This document shows positions 1 through 6,856 of a stretch of DNA of 15,646 nt, piece by piece. Below the pieces are notes generated by a model that searched no databases, was not told the DNA's origin, and was given only the letters and a program-made list of their open reading frames with translations. The position numbers and the translations under genes are program-made. The stretch covers positions 1-15,646 of the forward strand of contig CABUTY010000005.1 in assembly GCA_902494595.1 (NCBI GenBank), read 5' to 3'. Within the stretch, counting starts at the first letter, position 1; each line of letters starts with the position of its first letter. Source of the stretch: an uncultured Porphyromonadaceae bacterium (GTDB lineage Bacteria > Bacteroidota > Bacteroidia > Bacteroidales > Muribaculaceae).

Positions 1-276
1 AATAATTGACCGCGTGGTGTCAAAGATTGATCCTTTATCATCTGTCACTGACATGGATAATACACGGAACATCCGATTCAGATTATCTTCTGCGATTCTG
101 TCATATAGCCGTTGTTTTGTCCTATAATAATAATGAAGCATAGCATGGGTAACCCCGGCAGCTTGCGCTATGGAGATAGTTTTTGCTCCATAAAATCCCT
201 TTTGCGCAAATTCTTCTCTGGCGGCGATCAGTATTCTTTGCTCAGTAGTCAGTTTTTCACTATCACCTGATTCCAT
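1..276 (-). CDS. TetR-family transcriptional regulator, N-terminal part (runs off left edge)
   Basis: The frame is open from an ATG at 274-276 to the window edge, giving 92 residues. Residues 13-60 form a typical TetR DNA-binding domain: helix 1 around RILIAAREEFAQKGF, then TISIAQAAGVTHAMLHYYY with the usual tyrosine-rich end of the recognition helix, followed by TKQRLYDRIAED. The ligand-binding part lies outside the window. TetR proteins are usually dimeric repressors released by a small ligand. The start overlaps the stop of the upstream AraC-type gene by 14 bp, so translation is probably coupled. It is the last visible gene of the row starting at 8134. A role in ligand-responsive control of the efflux operon is inferred from position only. 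The DNA here looks AT-richer than in the pump genes. Confidence 0.85.
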   Translation of the reverse strand, partial: MESGDSEKLTTEQRILIAAREEFAQKGFYGAKTISIAQAAGVTHAMLHYYYRTKQRLYDRIAEDNLNRMFRVLSMSVTDDKGSIFDTTRSII

Positions 277-823
277 AACTGTTTATTTGAGGATTATCCA
301 ATGAGATATATGTTTTTCTGAACAAGGTCGGAGAAACAGCAGTCTGGCTTTTGAAATATTTTCCAAAAGATGAAATAGTGGAGAAATTCAATCCGTATGC
401 TATCTCTTTTATTGATTTGGAGGTGCAAAGGAGCTGGACTTTTACTACATCGAGCAATTTTTTGTTTATCCAGTAATTAGCGGTTTCTCCACTGACTTTT
501 TTCACAATTCCGGAAAGATATTTTGGAGTGATGAATAATTGCGAGGCATAGAAACCGATATGTCTTTCACAAGAAATATACCTGTCTAACAAGGCTATAA
601 ATTTAATATACAGGTATTCACTTCTTGAAAAATGGCCTCTCGAACCTTCAGGGGCTGCCATTATATTGATGGAAATTTTTTGCTCGGTTGCCAACGATTC
701 CAGTGCAAAAAACAAGTCGGGAGAAGCGAGGTCCGTTTCTTTTCGCAGACTGTCGCAATCCATAAAACCTATGTGTTCATGGATTGTGGTCATAACCGCC
801 TTTTTAATTGTTTCATCGCACAT
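263..823 (-). CDS. Winged-helix / AraC-type HTH fusion regulator
   Basis: The protein has 186 residues. About residues 70-170 form an AraC/XylS double helix-turn-helix domain: first HTH about 88-110 (ASQLFITPKYLSGIVKKVSG), second about 136-158 (SIKEIAYGLNFSTISSFGKYF), then the usual proline-containing end (AVSPTLFRK). In place of a cupin sensor, residues 4-58 resemble the small winged-helix family DUF2582, to which the 70-residue gene at 1780-1992 also belongs. Both share the pattern L-x3-T-x-L, an alanine/leucine helix, then LA-x-E-x-x-IS. The HTH also resembles that of the divergent regulator at 8300-9157 (TPxYLS, YWIN, LNF, FG). It starts 32 bp after the phospholipase gene and overlaps the TetR start. 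Function is inferred to be transcriptional control of this operon. The AraC call is secure; the winged-helix call is moderately so. Confidence 0.85.
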   Translation of the reverse strand: MCDETIKKAVMTTIHEHIGFMDCDSLRKETDLASPDLFFALESLATEQKISINIMAAPEGSRGHFSRSEYLYIKFIALLDRYISCERHIGFYASQLFITPKYLSGIVKKVSGETANYWINKKLLDVVKVQLLCTSKSIKEIAYGLNFSTISSFGKYFKSQTAVSPTLFRKTYISLDNPQINSYGIR

Positions 824-855
824 ATTATTAAATGTTTAGTTTGAAAATCGTTGTG

Positions 856-1701
856 CTATATTCTTGGAGAAAAGAATTTGGGTTTGAATACTATTCCGGC
901 ACGGAACATGGTATTATGATGCTCATAGTCAATCAGACCTTCCGCGCAACCGTTGTAGAACTGTGCGAACAGCGACAGGTTGGTCTTTTCATGGATACGC
1001 CAGCTTATCTCCGCGATAGTGTTGAATTGCCGGAACCCCTTTCGTTTCTCTATGGTGAAACCGATCGTAAGTTTTTTGTTGACCGTGAGGACTTCCGTCC
1101 CCAAAGAAAAAATGCCTTTGTACTCGGCAAGATCCCGGTTATTGTGTCCGTCAACTATCGGTATCCAAATCTTTCCGAACACTCTTACTCTTTCAGTCAC
1201 ATACAGATTGCCGCTTAACGAAACCCTGTTCCAGCTCCGACTGGCATCTCCGTCGCGTCCGTTGCTTTCATGCTCTATTATAAGCGAGGTGGAGCCTAAA
1301 TATCTGTCCCCGTAATAATACGGTTTTGTCCATGCTATGCCGGGATTGAAATTTATATCACGCATAGGGAATGAATCCTCAAATACATTCCAGAAAGCCA
1401 CCTGTGTATATATCAGAGAAAGATATGTGTCCCACGGGAGCGAGGCGGTTGTCAGTCTGAACGCCAATGACACCTGAAATTTGGCATCGGAGTTATGCCT
1501 GGTCGGAGTTTCGGACAATGATGTACCCATAATGAAATAATTGTCTTTGTAAAGGCTGAAATATGGCGCGGTTTTCAATTCCCGGCGCATACTGTCAGCC
1601 ATTGAAACACCAGACGGCTCGACCGATATAAGCTGTCCAAAGCATCGTGGCGGAGCCATGATGATGACAAACACGAATGTTATAATCAAAACCGGTATCA
1701 T
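856..1701 (-). CDS. pldA: Outer-membrane phospholipase A (OMPLA family)
   Basis: The protein has 281 residues. A hydrophobic signal peptide covers residues 1-22, with likely cleavage before Q23. The rest follows the OMPLA beta-barrel pattern: KFQVSLAFRL, YTQVAFWN, SFPMRDINFNPGI, and the catalytic block EHESNGRDGDASRSWNR. By comparison with E. coli PldA (recalled: His142, Ser144, Asn156), the triad here is H144, S146, N158 with identical spacing. The calcium-linked residues Arg147 and Ser152 match R149 and S154. The late barrel strand YNGCAEGLIDYEHHNT also matches. The enzyme hydrolyses phospholipids in the outer leaflet of the outer membrane and is active as a calcium-dependent dimer. It lies between the small winged-helix gene and the AraC fusion gene in an efflux operon, which is unusual for pldA. 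All catalytic residues are present, so it is probably active. The 78-bp gap before it contains a strong hairpin. Confidence 0.93.
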   Translation of the reverse strand: MIPVLIITFVFVIIMAPPRCFGQLISVEPSGVSMADSMRRELKTAPYFSLYKDNYFIMGTSLSETPTRHNSDAKFQVSLAFRLTTASLPWDTYLSLIYTQVAFWNVFEDSFPMRDINFNPGIAWTKPYYYGDRYLGSTSLIIEHESNGRDGDASRSWNRVSLSGNLYVTERVRVFGKIWIPIVDGHNNRDLAEYKGIFSLGTEVLTVNKKLTIGFTIEKRKGFRQFNTIAEISWRIHEKTNLSLFAQFYNGCAEGLIDYEHHNTMFRAGIVFKPKFFSPRI

Positions 1702-1742
1702 TGTTAATTCTTGGTTAATCTACGTTATGGCGGGGAGCGTCG

Positions 1743-1771
1743 CCCCCGAAACGGCACCGGCGTTTCGGGGG
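1743..1771. other. GC-rich hairpin between winged-helix and phospholipase genes
   Basis: CCCCCGAAACG (1743-1753) and CGTTTCGGGGG (1761-1771) form a perfect 11-bp stem around a 7-nt loop. It sits in the 78-bp gap between the gene ending at 1780 and the phospholipase start at 1701. No T-run follows on the minus-strand transcript, so it does not look like an ordinary intrinsic terminator. An attenuator, RNA-stability element or partial terminator that lowers expression of the distal genes is possible. Confidence 0.6.
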
Positions 1772-1779
1772 TAACGGTG

Positions 1780-1992
1780 TCAGTAATAGCGTTCATGATA
1801 GATGTATAATGACAGTTCCTTGTTGTCGTCAAAGCTGATGTTGCCTTCCCGCGCCAGCCATCCGACAGCAGCATAGATTGCCTCAAATTCAAGACCTGTG
1901 GCCTGTTTCAGTTCCTGTACGGAGAGTTTCCCTCTCTCGTTGAGAGTCCGCCAAATGATGCCGGACCAGATTCCAATCAAATCTTTATCCAT
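1780..1992 (-). CDS. Small winged-helix protein, DUF2582-like
   Basis: The 70-residue protein has the pattern of the DUF2582 winged-helix family, which is frequent in Bacteroidota as stand-alone small proteins: IWSGIIWRTLNERGKLSVQELKQATGL, a helix EAIYAAVGWLAREG, and a beta wing NISFDDNKELSLYIYHERYY. The motif WLAREGNISF is especially typical. It is probably a DNA-binding protein, but no target is known to me. It begins 12 bp after the second permease gene and so belongs to the pump operon. Its relative is fused to the AraC HTH encoded at 263-823, suggesting a shared regulatory or partner function. Family assignment rests on recalled sequence pattern. Confidence 0.8.
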   Translation of the reverse strand: MDKDLIGIWSGIIWRTLNERGKLSVQELKQATGLEFEAIYAAVGWLAREGNISFDDNKELSLYIYHERYY

Positions 1993-2004
1993 AACAAAAC
2001 GTAT

Positions 2005-3111
2005 TTAGTTGTTTTTCTGGAAACTTACTACTGCCCAGATACTTGCCAATGCGCCGTAGATGCAGAGAGGCACGAATTGCGGAATAAGCTGGTGAAACGT
2101 ACTTCCTTTGAGATAGATCTCACGCATCGCCGTTATGATGTAGCGCAGCGGATTGAGGCGCGTCGCTTCCTGCGCCCAGTGCGGCATGGAGGCGATTGGC
2201 GATATAAGTCCGCTGGTGAGAATAAATATCACGATGAAGAAAAACATCACGATGGCAGCCTGACGCATATTGTCGCTGTAATTGGAGATTGTCAGTCCGA
2301 GTGAGGATATGGTGAATATATACACGATGTTGAACAGGAACACGAGCCACACTGACCCGGCAGGCGTCACACCATGTATCTTCCATGCAAGGAGCATGGA
2401 GAAACCGACAATGAATATACCTACTGTCCAATAAGGTATCATCTTTGACAGAATGAACTCTATCCTTGATACCGGCGTCACATTTATCTGTTCTATCGTG
2501 CCACGTTCCTTTTCGCCGACCACATTCAGAGCCGGAAGGAATCCGACAAGCAATATAAGTGTCATTGCCAGAAGAGCCGGAATCATATAAGGCTTGTAGT
2601 CAAGGGCAGCATTGAAAAGATAACGGGGCTCGACTGTTACGGGACGCCGCGAGATTGCCCCGTTTTCATATCCCAGCTCTTGCGCATACTGCATCACTAT
2701 CTGGGTAAGGTATGAATTGCCAAGACCGCCTTTCATGCCGTTTACGGCATTGACAGTCACCATGACATCGGCACCCCCTGTACGGTAAAGGTTATGCTCG
2801 AATTCATTTTCGATAGTGACGATGAAATCGACGCTGCCCTCCTGAAGCAGATCGTATGCGGTCTGATAATTAGGGCAGGTGGCATACAGGTTGAAAAACT
2901 CCGATGCCTGTAATTTCTGCGTCAACCGGCTTGAAAGCGTCGAGTGGTCGTTGTCAATCACCGCGATATTAAGGTTTTTGACCTCCTGTGTCGCTATGCG
3001 CGGCACGACATTCATCATGGCAATCGGCAGAAGGATGAACACGACAGGCAAAAGCCAGTTGCGGAACATCTGCTTGTATTCTTTCGTAAGAAGATATGGT
3101 AATGCTTTCAT
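2005..3111 (-). CDS. ABC-2 type permease, YbhR-like
   Basis: The protein has 368 residues and the ABC2_membrane_3 layout: a short cytosolic start (LTKEYKQMFRN), TM1 about 20-38, a large extracytoplasmic domain about 40-175 (NLNIAVIDNDHSTLSSRLTQKL, VDFIVTIENEFEHNL), then five membrane segments about 174-197, 227-245, 253-275, 285-305 and 345-363. The cytosolic coupling helix GEKERGTIEQINVTP (199-213) is the characteristic contact with the ATPase. It is likely the inner-membrane half-channel that pairs with the permease encoded at 3132-4253 and hands substrate to the HlyD/TolC parts. It starts 20 bp after the preceding permease. Substrate is unknown; YbhFSR relatives are linked to cation or drug export, which cannot be fixed from sequence. 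Confidence 0.92.
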   Translation of the reverse strand: MKALPYLLTKEYKQMFRNWLLPVVFILLPIAMMNVVPRIATQEVKNLNIAVIDNDHSTLSSRLTQKLQASEFFNLYATCPNYQTAYDLLQEGSVDFIVTIENEFEHNLYRTGGADVMVTVNAVNGMKGGLGNSYLTQIVMQYAQELGYENGAISRRPVTVEPRYLFNAALDYKPYMIPALLAMTLILLVGFLPALNVVGEKERGTIEQINVTPVSRIEFILSKMIPYWTVGIFIVGFSMLLAWKIHGVTPAGSVWLVFLFNIVYIFTISSLGLTISNYSDNMRQAAIVMFFFIVIFILTSGLISPIASMPHWAQEATRLNPLRYIITAMREIYLKGSTFHQLIPQFVPLCIYGALASIWAVVSFQKNN

Positions 3112-3131
3112 AACATTCTTATTTTTAAGTG

Positions 3132-4253
3132 TCAGGCAAGTCTTGTCTTAAAGAACTTCCATGCAAGCAGCATGAATACTATGCCTTCGATTGCAAGGGC
3201 CCTTATCTCCGTCATCACATATTCTATTCCCACTCCCTCGACCATAATCTTGCGTGAGGCAGATATGAACCATTTGGCAGGAACGATATTGGAGATGATC
3301 TGTGCCGGAACGGGCATCGACTCGATAGCGAACACCATTCCTGACAGATAGATTGTTGGAACAATCAGCAACAGCGAGATAAGCATTGCCGCAAGCTGGG
3401 TGTTCACTACCGTTGATATAAGCAGTCCGAGCATCAGGGAGGTGAAAATGTAGATAACTGCGGTAACGACATAGACAAGGAGTGAGCCGGACATAGGAAC
3501 GTGCATGATGAAATACGATATACCGAGTATAGTCGCCATATCTATGAGGGAGATTATCATGTACGGAACCAGCTTTGCCAGCACTATGTCGATTGAGGGC
3601 AGCGGAGAGGCGAGCAGAATCTCCATCGTGCCGCTTTCACGCTCCCGGACTATGGCGATGGAAGTCATCATGCAGCATATCAGCAATATGACCATGCCGA
3701 CAACACCGGGTACGAAGTTTACCTCCGACCGCTGCTGGGGATTATACAACATCCGAGAATTTACCCTTATATTGAACTGTTGGCCGCCTTTCCCCGCCTG
3801 TGCCATCTGCTGTGCCAGTTCCTTCTGGAAACCTGCAACAACCTGTTGGGCATAAGCCACTCTCACGCTTGCCTGATTAGGCTCGCTGCCGTCAGAAAGT
3901 ATCTGTATGGAGGCATCTTGCGAGTGCATTATGCGGTCGGCAAATTCCGGCCCGAAAATTACCACAAGGTCTATCTCTCCCTTTCGGAACAGCTCCGTGG
4001 CTTCTTCTTCGGTGCGGACTTCCCCCTTGCCGATAAAATAGTCGTTGGCATACAGCCTTTGCGTGAGTTGTTCGGTATATATGTCGCGGCTCTGGTCAAG
4101 CACGGCGACACGAATGTCCTTTACCTCGTTCTTGATGACATAGCCGGGCAACATCACCATAATCTGCGGCATCACCAGCAATATAAGCAATGAACGCGGG
4201 TCGCGCAGGATATGTATGAATTCCTTACGGACGAAACTTAAAAACTGTTTCAT
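3132..4253 (-). CDS. ABC-2 type permease, YbhS-like
   Basis: The protein has 373 residues with the same architecture as the next gene: RKEFIHILRDPRSL at the start, TM1 about 20-40, an extracytoplasmic domain about 41-178 (IRVAVLDQSRDIYTEQLTQRL, GEIDLVVIFGPEFADRI), then membrane segments about 181-202, 229-250, 258-281, 287-310 and 350-366. The coupling segment RERESGTMEILLASPL lies at 203-218. Its ATPase neighbour ends 19 bp upstream. Together with the gene at 2005-3111 it should form a heterodimeric inner-membrane unit. The order ATPase, ATPase, permease, permease matches the ybhF-ybhS-ybhR order of enterobacteria, with the fused YbhF split in two here. Confidence 0.92.
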   Translation of the reverse strand: MKQFLSFVRKEFIHILRDPRSLLILLVMPQIMVMLPGYVIKNEVKDIRVAVLDQSRDIYTEQLTQRLYANDYFIGKGEVRTEEEATELFRKGEIDLVVIFGPEFADRIMHSQDASIQILSDGSEPNQASVRVAYAQQVVAGFQKELAQQMAQAGKGGQQFNIRVNSRMLYNPQQRSEVNFVPGVVGMVILLICCMMTSIAIVRERESGTMEILLASPLPSIDIVLAKLVPYMIISLIDMATILGISYFIMHVPMSGSLLVYVVTAVIYIFTSLMLGLLISTVVNTQLAAMLISLLLIVPTIYLSGMVFAIESMPVPAQIISNIVPAKWFISASRKIMVEGVGIEYVMTEIRALAIEGIVFMLLAWKFFKTRLA

Positions 4254-4272
4254 AACTTATTCATTTTGATTG

Positions 4273-5016
4273 TCAATCTCCACGTTTGGCGGTTCGTGCC
4301 AAAGCATAGAATACATCATACATCGAATTTCCGTGGAACTGCTTTTTGAGCTGCGCAGGTGAGCCAAGAGCGTCTATGCGTCCGTCAACCATGATGCTGA
4401 CACGGTCGCAGTATTCGGCCTCGTCCATATAGTGAGTTGTTACAAACACGGTTATGCCGTTGTCGGCAGCCTTATAAATCAGTTCCCAGAACTGGCGGCG
4501 CGTCACGGGATCCACACCGCCCGTCGGCTCGTCGAGAAATACGATACTCGGCTCGTGAAAGATAGCGAGAGAAAAAGCCAGCTTCTGTTTCCAGCCCAGA
4601 GGCAGACTTTTTACCATCGTCTTACGCTCCGTCTCAAAGCCGAGTTCTTTCAGCAATTCGGTTATTTTCTCACGCACTTTCTTTCTCGGCATACCGTAGA
4701 TGCCGCCGAAAAGCACGAGATTTTCCTCTACTGTAAGGTCATCATACAGGGAGAATTTCTGCGACATATATCCGATATGCCTTTTTACATCCTCGTATTG
4801 GGTTGCGACATCATACCCGGCTACCGTAGCTTTGCCATCGCTCGGTTGCGAAAGCCCGCACAGCATACGCATGGCGGTTGTCTTTCCGGCGCCGTTGGCT
4901 CCGAGGAAACCGAAGATTTCTCCTTTATGCACCTCGAAAGTCACATGGTCGGTAGCCGTGAAGTTGCCGAATCTCTTTGTCAGCCCTTCGGCCTTGATTA
5001 CAATTTCATCTGTCAT
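4273..5016 (-). CDS. ABC transporter ATPase 2 (matches second half of YbhF)
   Basis: The protein has 247 residues. Walker A is GANGAGKTT (39-47), the Q-loop has Q86 (YMSQKFSLY), Walker B is VFLDEP (D162, E163), and the H-loop His195 is present (VTTHYMDEAE). The signature motif is degenerate: LPLGWKQKL (138-146) instead of LSGGQ. This is the pattern of the second nucleotide-binding half of fused YbhF proteins. The gene starts 4 bp after the other ATPase stops, so the two are likely translated together and form a heterodimer. In that dimer its complete Walker/Q/H set would face the intact LSGG signature of ATPase 1, giving the one competent ATP site. Confidence 0.93.
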   Translation of the reverse strand: MTDEIVIKAEGLTKRFGNFTATDHVTFEVHKGEIFGFLGANGAGKTTAMRMLCGLSQPSDGKATVAGYDVATQYEDVKRHIGYMSQKFSLYDDLTVEENLVLFGGIYGMPRKKVREKITELLKELGFETERKTMVKSLPLGWKQKLAFSLAIFHEPSIVFLDEPTGGVDPVTRRQFWELIYKAADNGITVFVTTHYMDEAEYCDRVSIMVDGRIDALGSPAQLKKQFHGNSMYDVFYALARTAKRGD

Positions 5017-5020
5017 GGCT

Positions 5021-5935
5021 TTATTCCTGAAGGTTCATAAAACAGTCCTCGATTGTAGGCTCGACAGCCTCAATCACAATATTCCGATGTCCGAGTGCGT
5101 CAAGCTGTTCGCGGAGTGAGTCTATTGTCAGCACCGACGGGTCAACGGTGGCATGATGGTTCTCACCGAAAGCGAAAGCAGTCTTTACACCCTTGATACC
5201 GCGCAGGTCGGTAAGGAGCCGGTGCATCTTGTCGGAGCGCACGGCCCAGAGTGTCTGAGTGTACGCCTTGATGATGTTGTCAGGAGTGTCGATAGTCAGA
5301 AACTGTCCTTCCTGTATAAGAGCGATGCGGTCGCACTGCACCGCCTCGTCCATATAAGGGGTTGAAACGATTATGCTCAGTTTGAAATTCTTTTTCAGTT
5401 TCTGCAACATTTCCCAGAATTCCTTGCGGCTCACCGGATCGACACCTGTTGTAGGCTCGTCAAGAAAAAGCACATGGGGTGCGTGTATCAGGGCGCACGA
5501 AAGCGCGAGTTTCTGTTTCATGCCACCCGACAGTTTGCCGGCCTTGCGTTTCTTGAACGGTTCAATCTGACGGTATATGTCTTCTACCAAATGGTAGTTT
5601 TCTTCTATGGTGGTGTTGAATACAGTGGCAAAGAACGACAGGTTTTCCTCTACCGTCAGATCCTGATACAGAGAGAAGCGTCCCGGCATATATCCGATGT
5701 GCTGCCGTATCTTCTTGTAATCCTTCACCACATCAAGACCATCGACCACGGCGGTGCCGGAGTCTGCAAGGAGCAGGGTCGTGAGAATACGGAACAGCGA
5801 GGTCTTTCCGGCTCCGTCGGGGCCTATCAGTCCGAATATCTCACCTTCTCCGACATCGAAGGTAACTCCTTTCAGAGCCTTTACCCTTCCTTTGTCGTAG
5901 GACATCTTGAGGTTATCCACGCTTACTATTGCCAT
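5021..5935 (-). CDS. ABC transporter ATPase 1 (matches first half of YbhF)
   Basis: The protein has 304 residues. Walker A is GPDGAGKT (38-45), the signature LSGGMKQKL (135-143) is intact, and Walker B is VLFLDEP (D159, E160). The Q-loop glutamine is replaced (YMPGRFSLY, G85) and the H-loop histidine is proline (STPYMDEA, P193). A C-terminal extension of about 70 residues (about 230-304) follows the core domain, with a regulatory or dimerisation look. As recalled, enterobacterial YbhF also has a non-His H-loop in its first half. The gene lies 11 bp after the HlyD adaptor gene. It probably supplies the signature motif to the active site of ATPase 2, while its own ATP site is non-hydrolytic or slow. 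Confidence 0.93.
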   Translation of the reverse strand: MAIVSVDNLKMSYDKGRVKALKGVTFDVGEGEIFGLIGPDGAGKTSLFRILTTLLLADSGTAVVDGLDVVKDYKKIRQHIGYMPGRFSLYQDLTVEENLSFFATVFNTTIEENYHLVEDIYRQIEPFKKRKAGKLSGGMKQKLALSCALIHAPHVLFLDEPTTGVDPVSRKEFWEMLQKLKKNFKLSIIVSTPYMDEAVQCDRIALIQEGQFLTIDTPDNIIKAYTQTLWAVRSDKMHRLLTDLRGIKGVKTAFAFGENHHATVDPSVLTIDSLREQLDALGHRNIVIEAVEPTIEDCFMNLQE

Positions 5936-5946
5936 AGCCGGGAGAT

Positions 5947-6843
5947 TTATAATTTTACATCGCCATACATTCCACGTTTGATAAGACCATCGTTGTGGAC
6001 AGTTATCTTTATGGCATAGACGAGGTTAGAGCGTTCATCGCGCGTCTGGATAGTCTTGGGGGTAAATTCCGCCTCGCTGCTTATCCATGAAACCGTACCT
6101 TCATACTCCTTGCGCCCGTTCTCGCCCTGATCGGCATAGACTTTTACCTTCTGTCCGATTTTAAGACCGGTCAACTGGTCTGCGGTAACGTAAGCCCGCA
6201 GTTTCATGTCCGACACATCGGCCACTTTGAACAAGGCACGTCCCGGTACGGCAAATTCTCCTGCCTCGGCATATTTTGACAGGATAATGCCGTTGATAGG
6301 CGATGTTATCACAGCCTGCTGCATCATGTCATTTACCTGTCCTATCTGGGCGTCAAACCCTGCCGACTGACCGTCTATGCTCTGGTTTGCGGTGGATACC
6401 TGCTCGTTTGCAGCCGACAGTTGCTGTTGAAGGGTGGCAATCTGATAGCCAATGTCATCCACCTGTTTCTGAGTGGCGGCTCCATCTTTAAGCAGAGCCT
6501 TGAAACGTGCCTGTTCCGACTGGAGGTTGGCGATTTGCTGACGCAGTGCGGCAACCTGCGTGGCTGTATTGAGCCTGCGGCTTGTGGCAGCGTCCTTGCC
6601 GGCGTTGAGCTGCTGTTTCTTCAACACGAGCTGGGTCATGTCGAGTTCGCCGAGAGGCTGGTTGGCGGCGACGGTCTGTCCTTCCTCTACATTGAGCGAC
6701 ACGATTTCGCCGGTTCCTCTGGAGGAAACTATGACTTCGGTCGTTTCAAACACTCCTGATGCATCGTAATCGACATCTTTGTTCCCACAGGCAGTAAGCA
6801 CCATTGCCGAAACTGCCGACATAAGGATTATTGACTTTTTCAT
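5947..6843 (-). CDS. HlyD/YbhG-type periplasmic adaptor lipoprotein
   Basis: The protein has 298 residues from the ATG at 6841-6843. This start gives a clean lipoprotein signal (MKKSIILMSAVSAMVLTAC, lipobox LTAC, lipidated C19); the upstream in-frame ATG at 6885 would lie inside the TolC-like gene and bury the signal. The first half-lipoyl segment is about 38-68 (GTGEIVSLNVEEGQTV), a long alpha-helical coiled coil runs about 72-175, rich in Q, A and L, and the second half-lipoyl segment is 176-210 (ITSPINGIILSKYAEAGEFAVPG). A beta-barrel region follows to the end. It would bridge the inner-membrane ABC complex to the TolC-like channel. It starts 13 bp after the channel gene and 11 bp before ATPase 1. 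Confidence 0.93.
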   Translation of the reverse strand: MKKSIILMSAVSAMVLTACGNKDVDYDASGVFETTEVIVSSRGTGEIVSLNVEEGQTVAANQPLGELDMTQLVLKKQQLNAGKDAATSRRLNTATQVAALRQQIANLQSEQARFKALLKDGAATQKQVDDIGYQIATLQQQLSAANEQVSTANQSIDGQSAGFDAQIGQVNDMMQQAVITSPINGIILSKYAEAGEFAVPGRALFKVADVSDMKLRAYVTADQLTGLKIGQKVKVYADQGENGRKEYEGTVSWISSEAEFTPKTIQTRDERSNLVYAIKITVHNDGLIKRGMYGDVKL

Positions 6844-6856
6844 ATCGTTTGTATTT

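Noticed and set aside
832..1218. 128-codon plus-strand open frame
   Set aside because: It is antisense to the phospholipase gene, whose catalytic motifs are all intact.
4432..5040. Long open frames on the plus strand opposite the ABC ATPases, and similar ones at 7703-8170 and 14124-14837
   Set aside because: They lie antisense to clearly recognisable genes, have no family-like motifs and are frame shadows.
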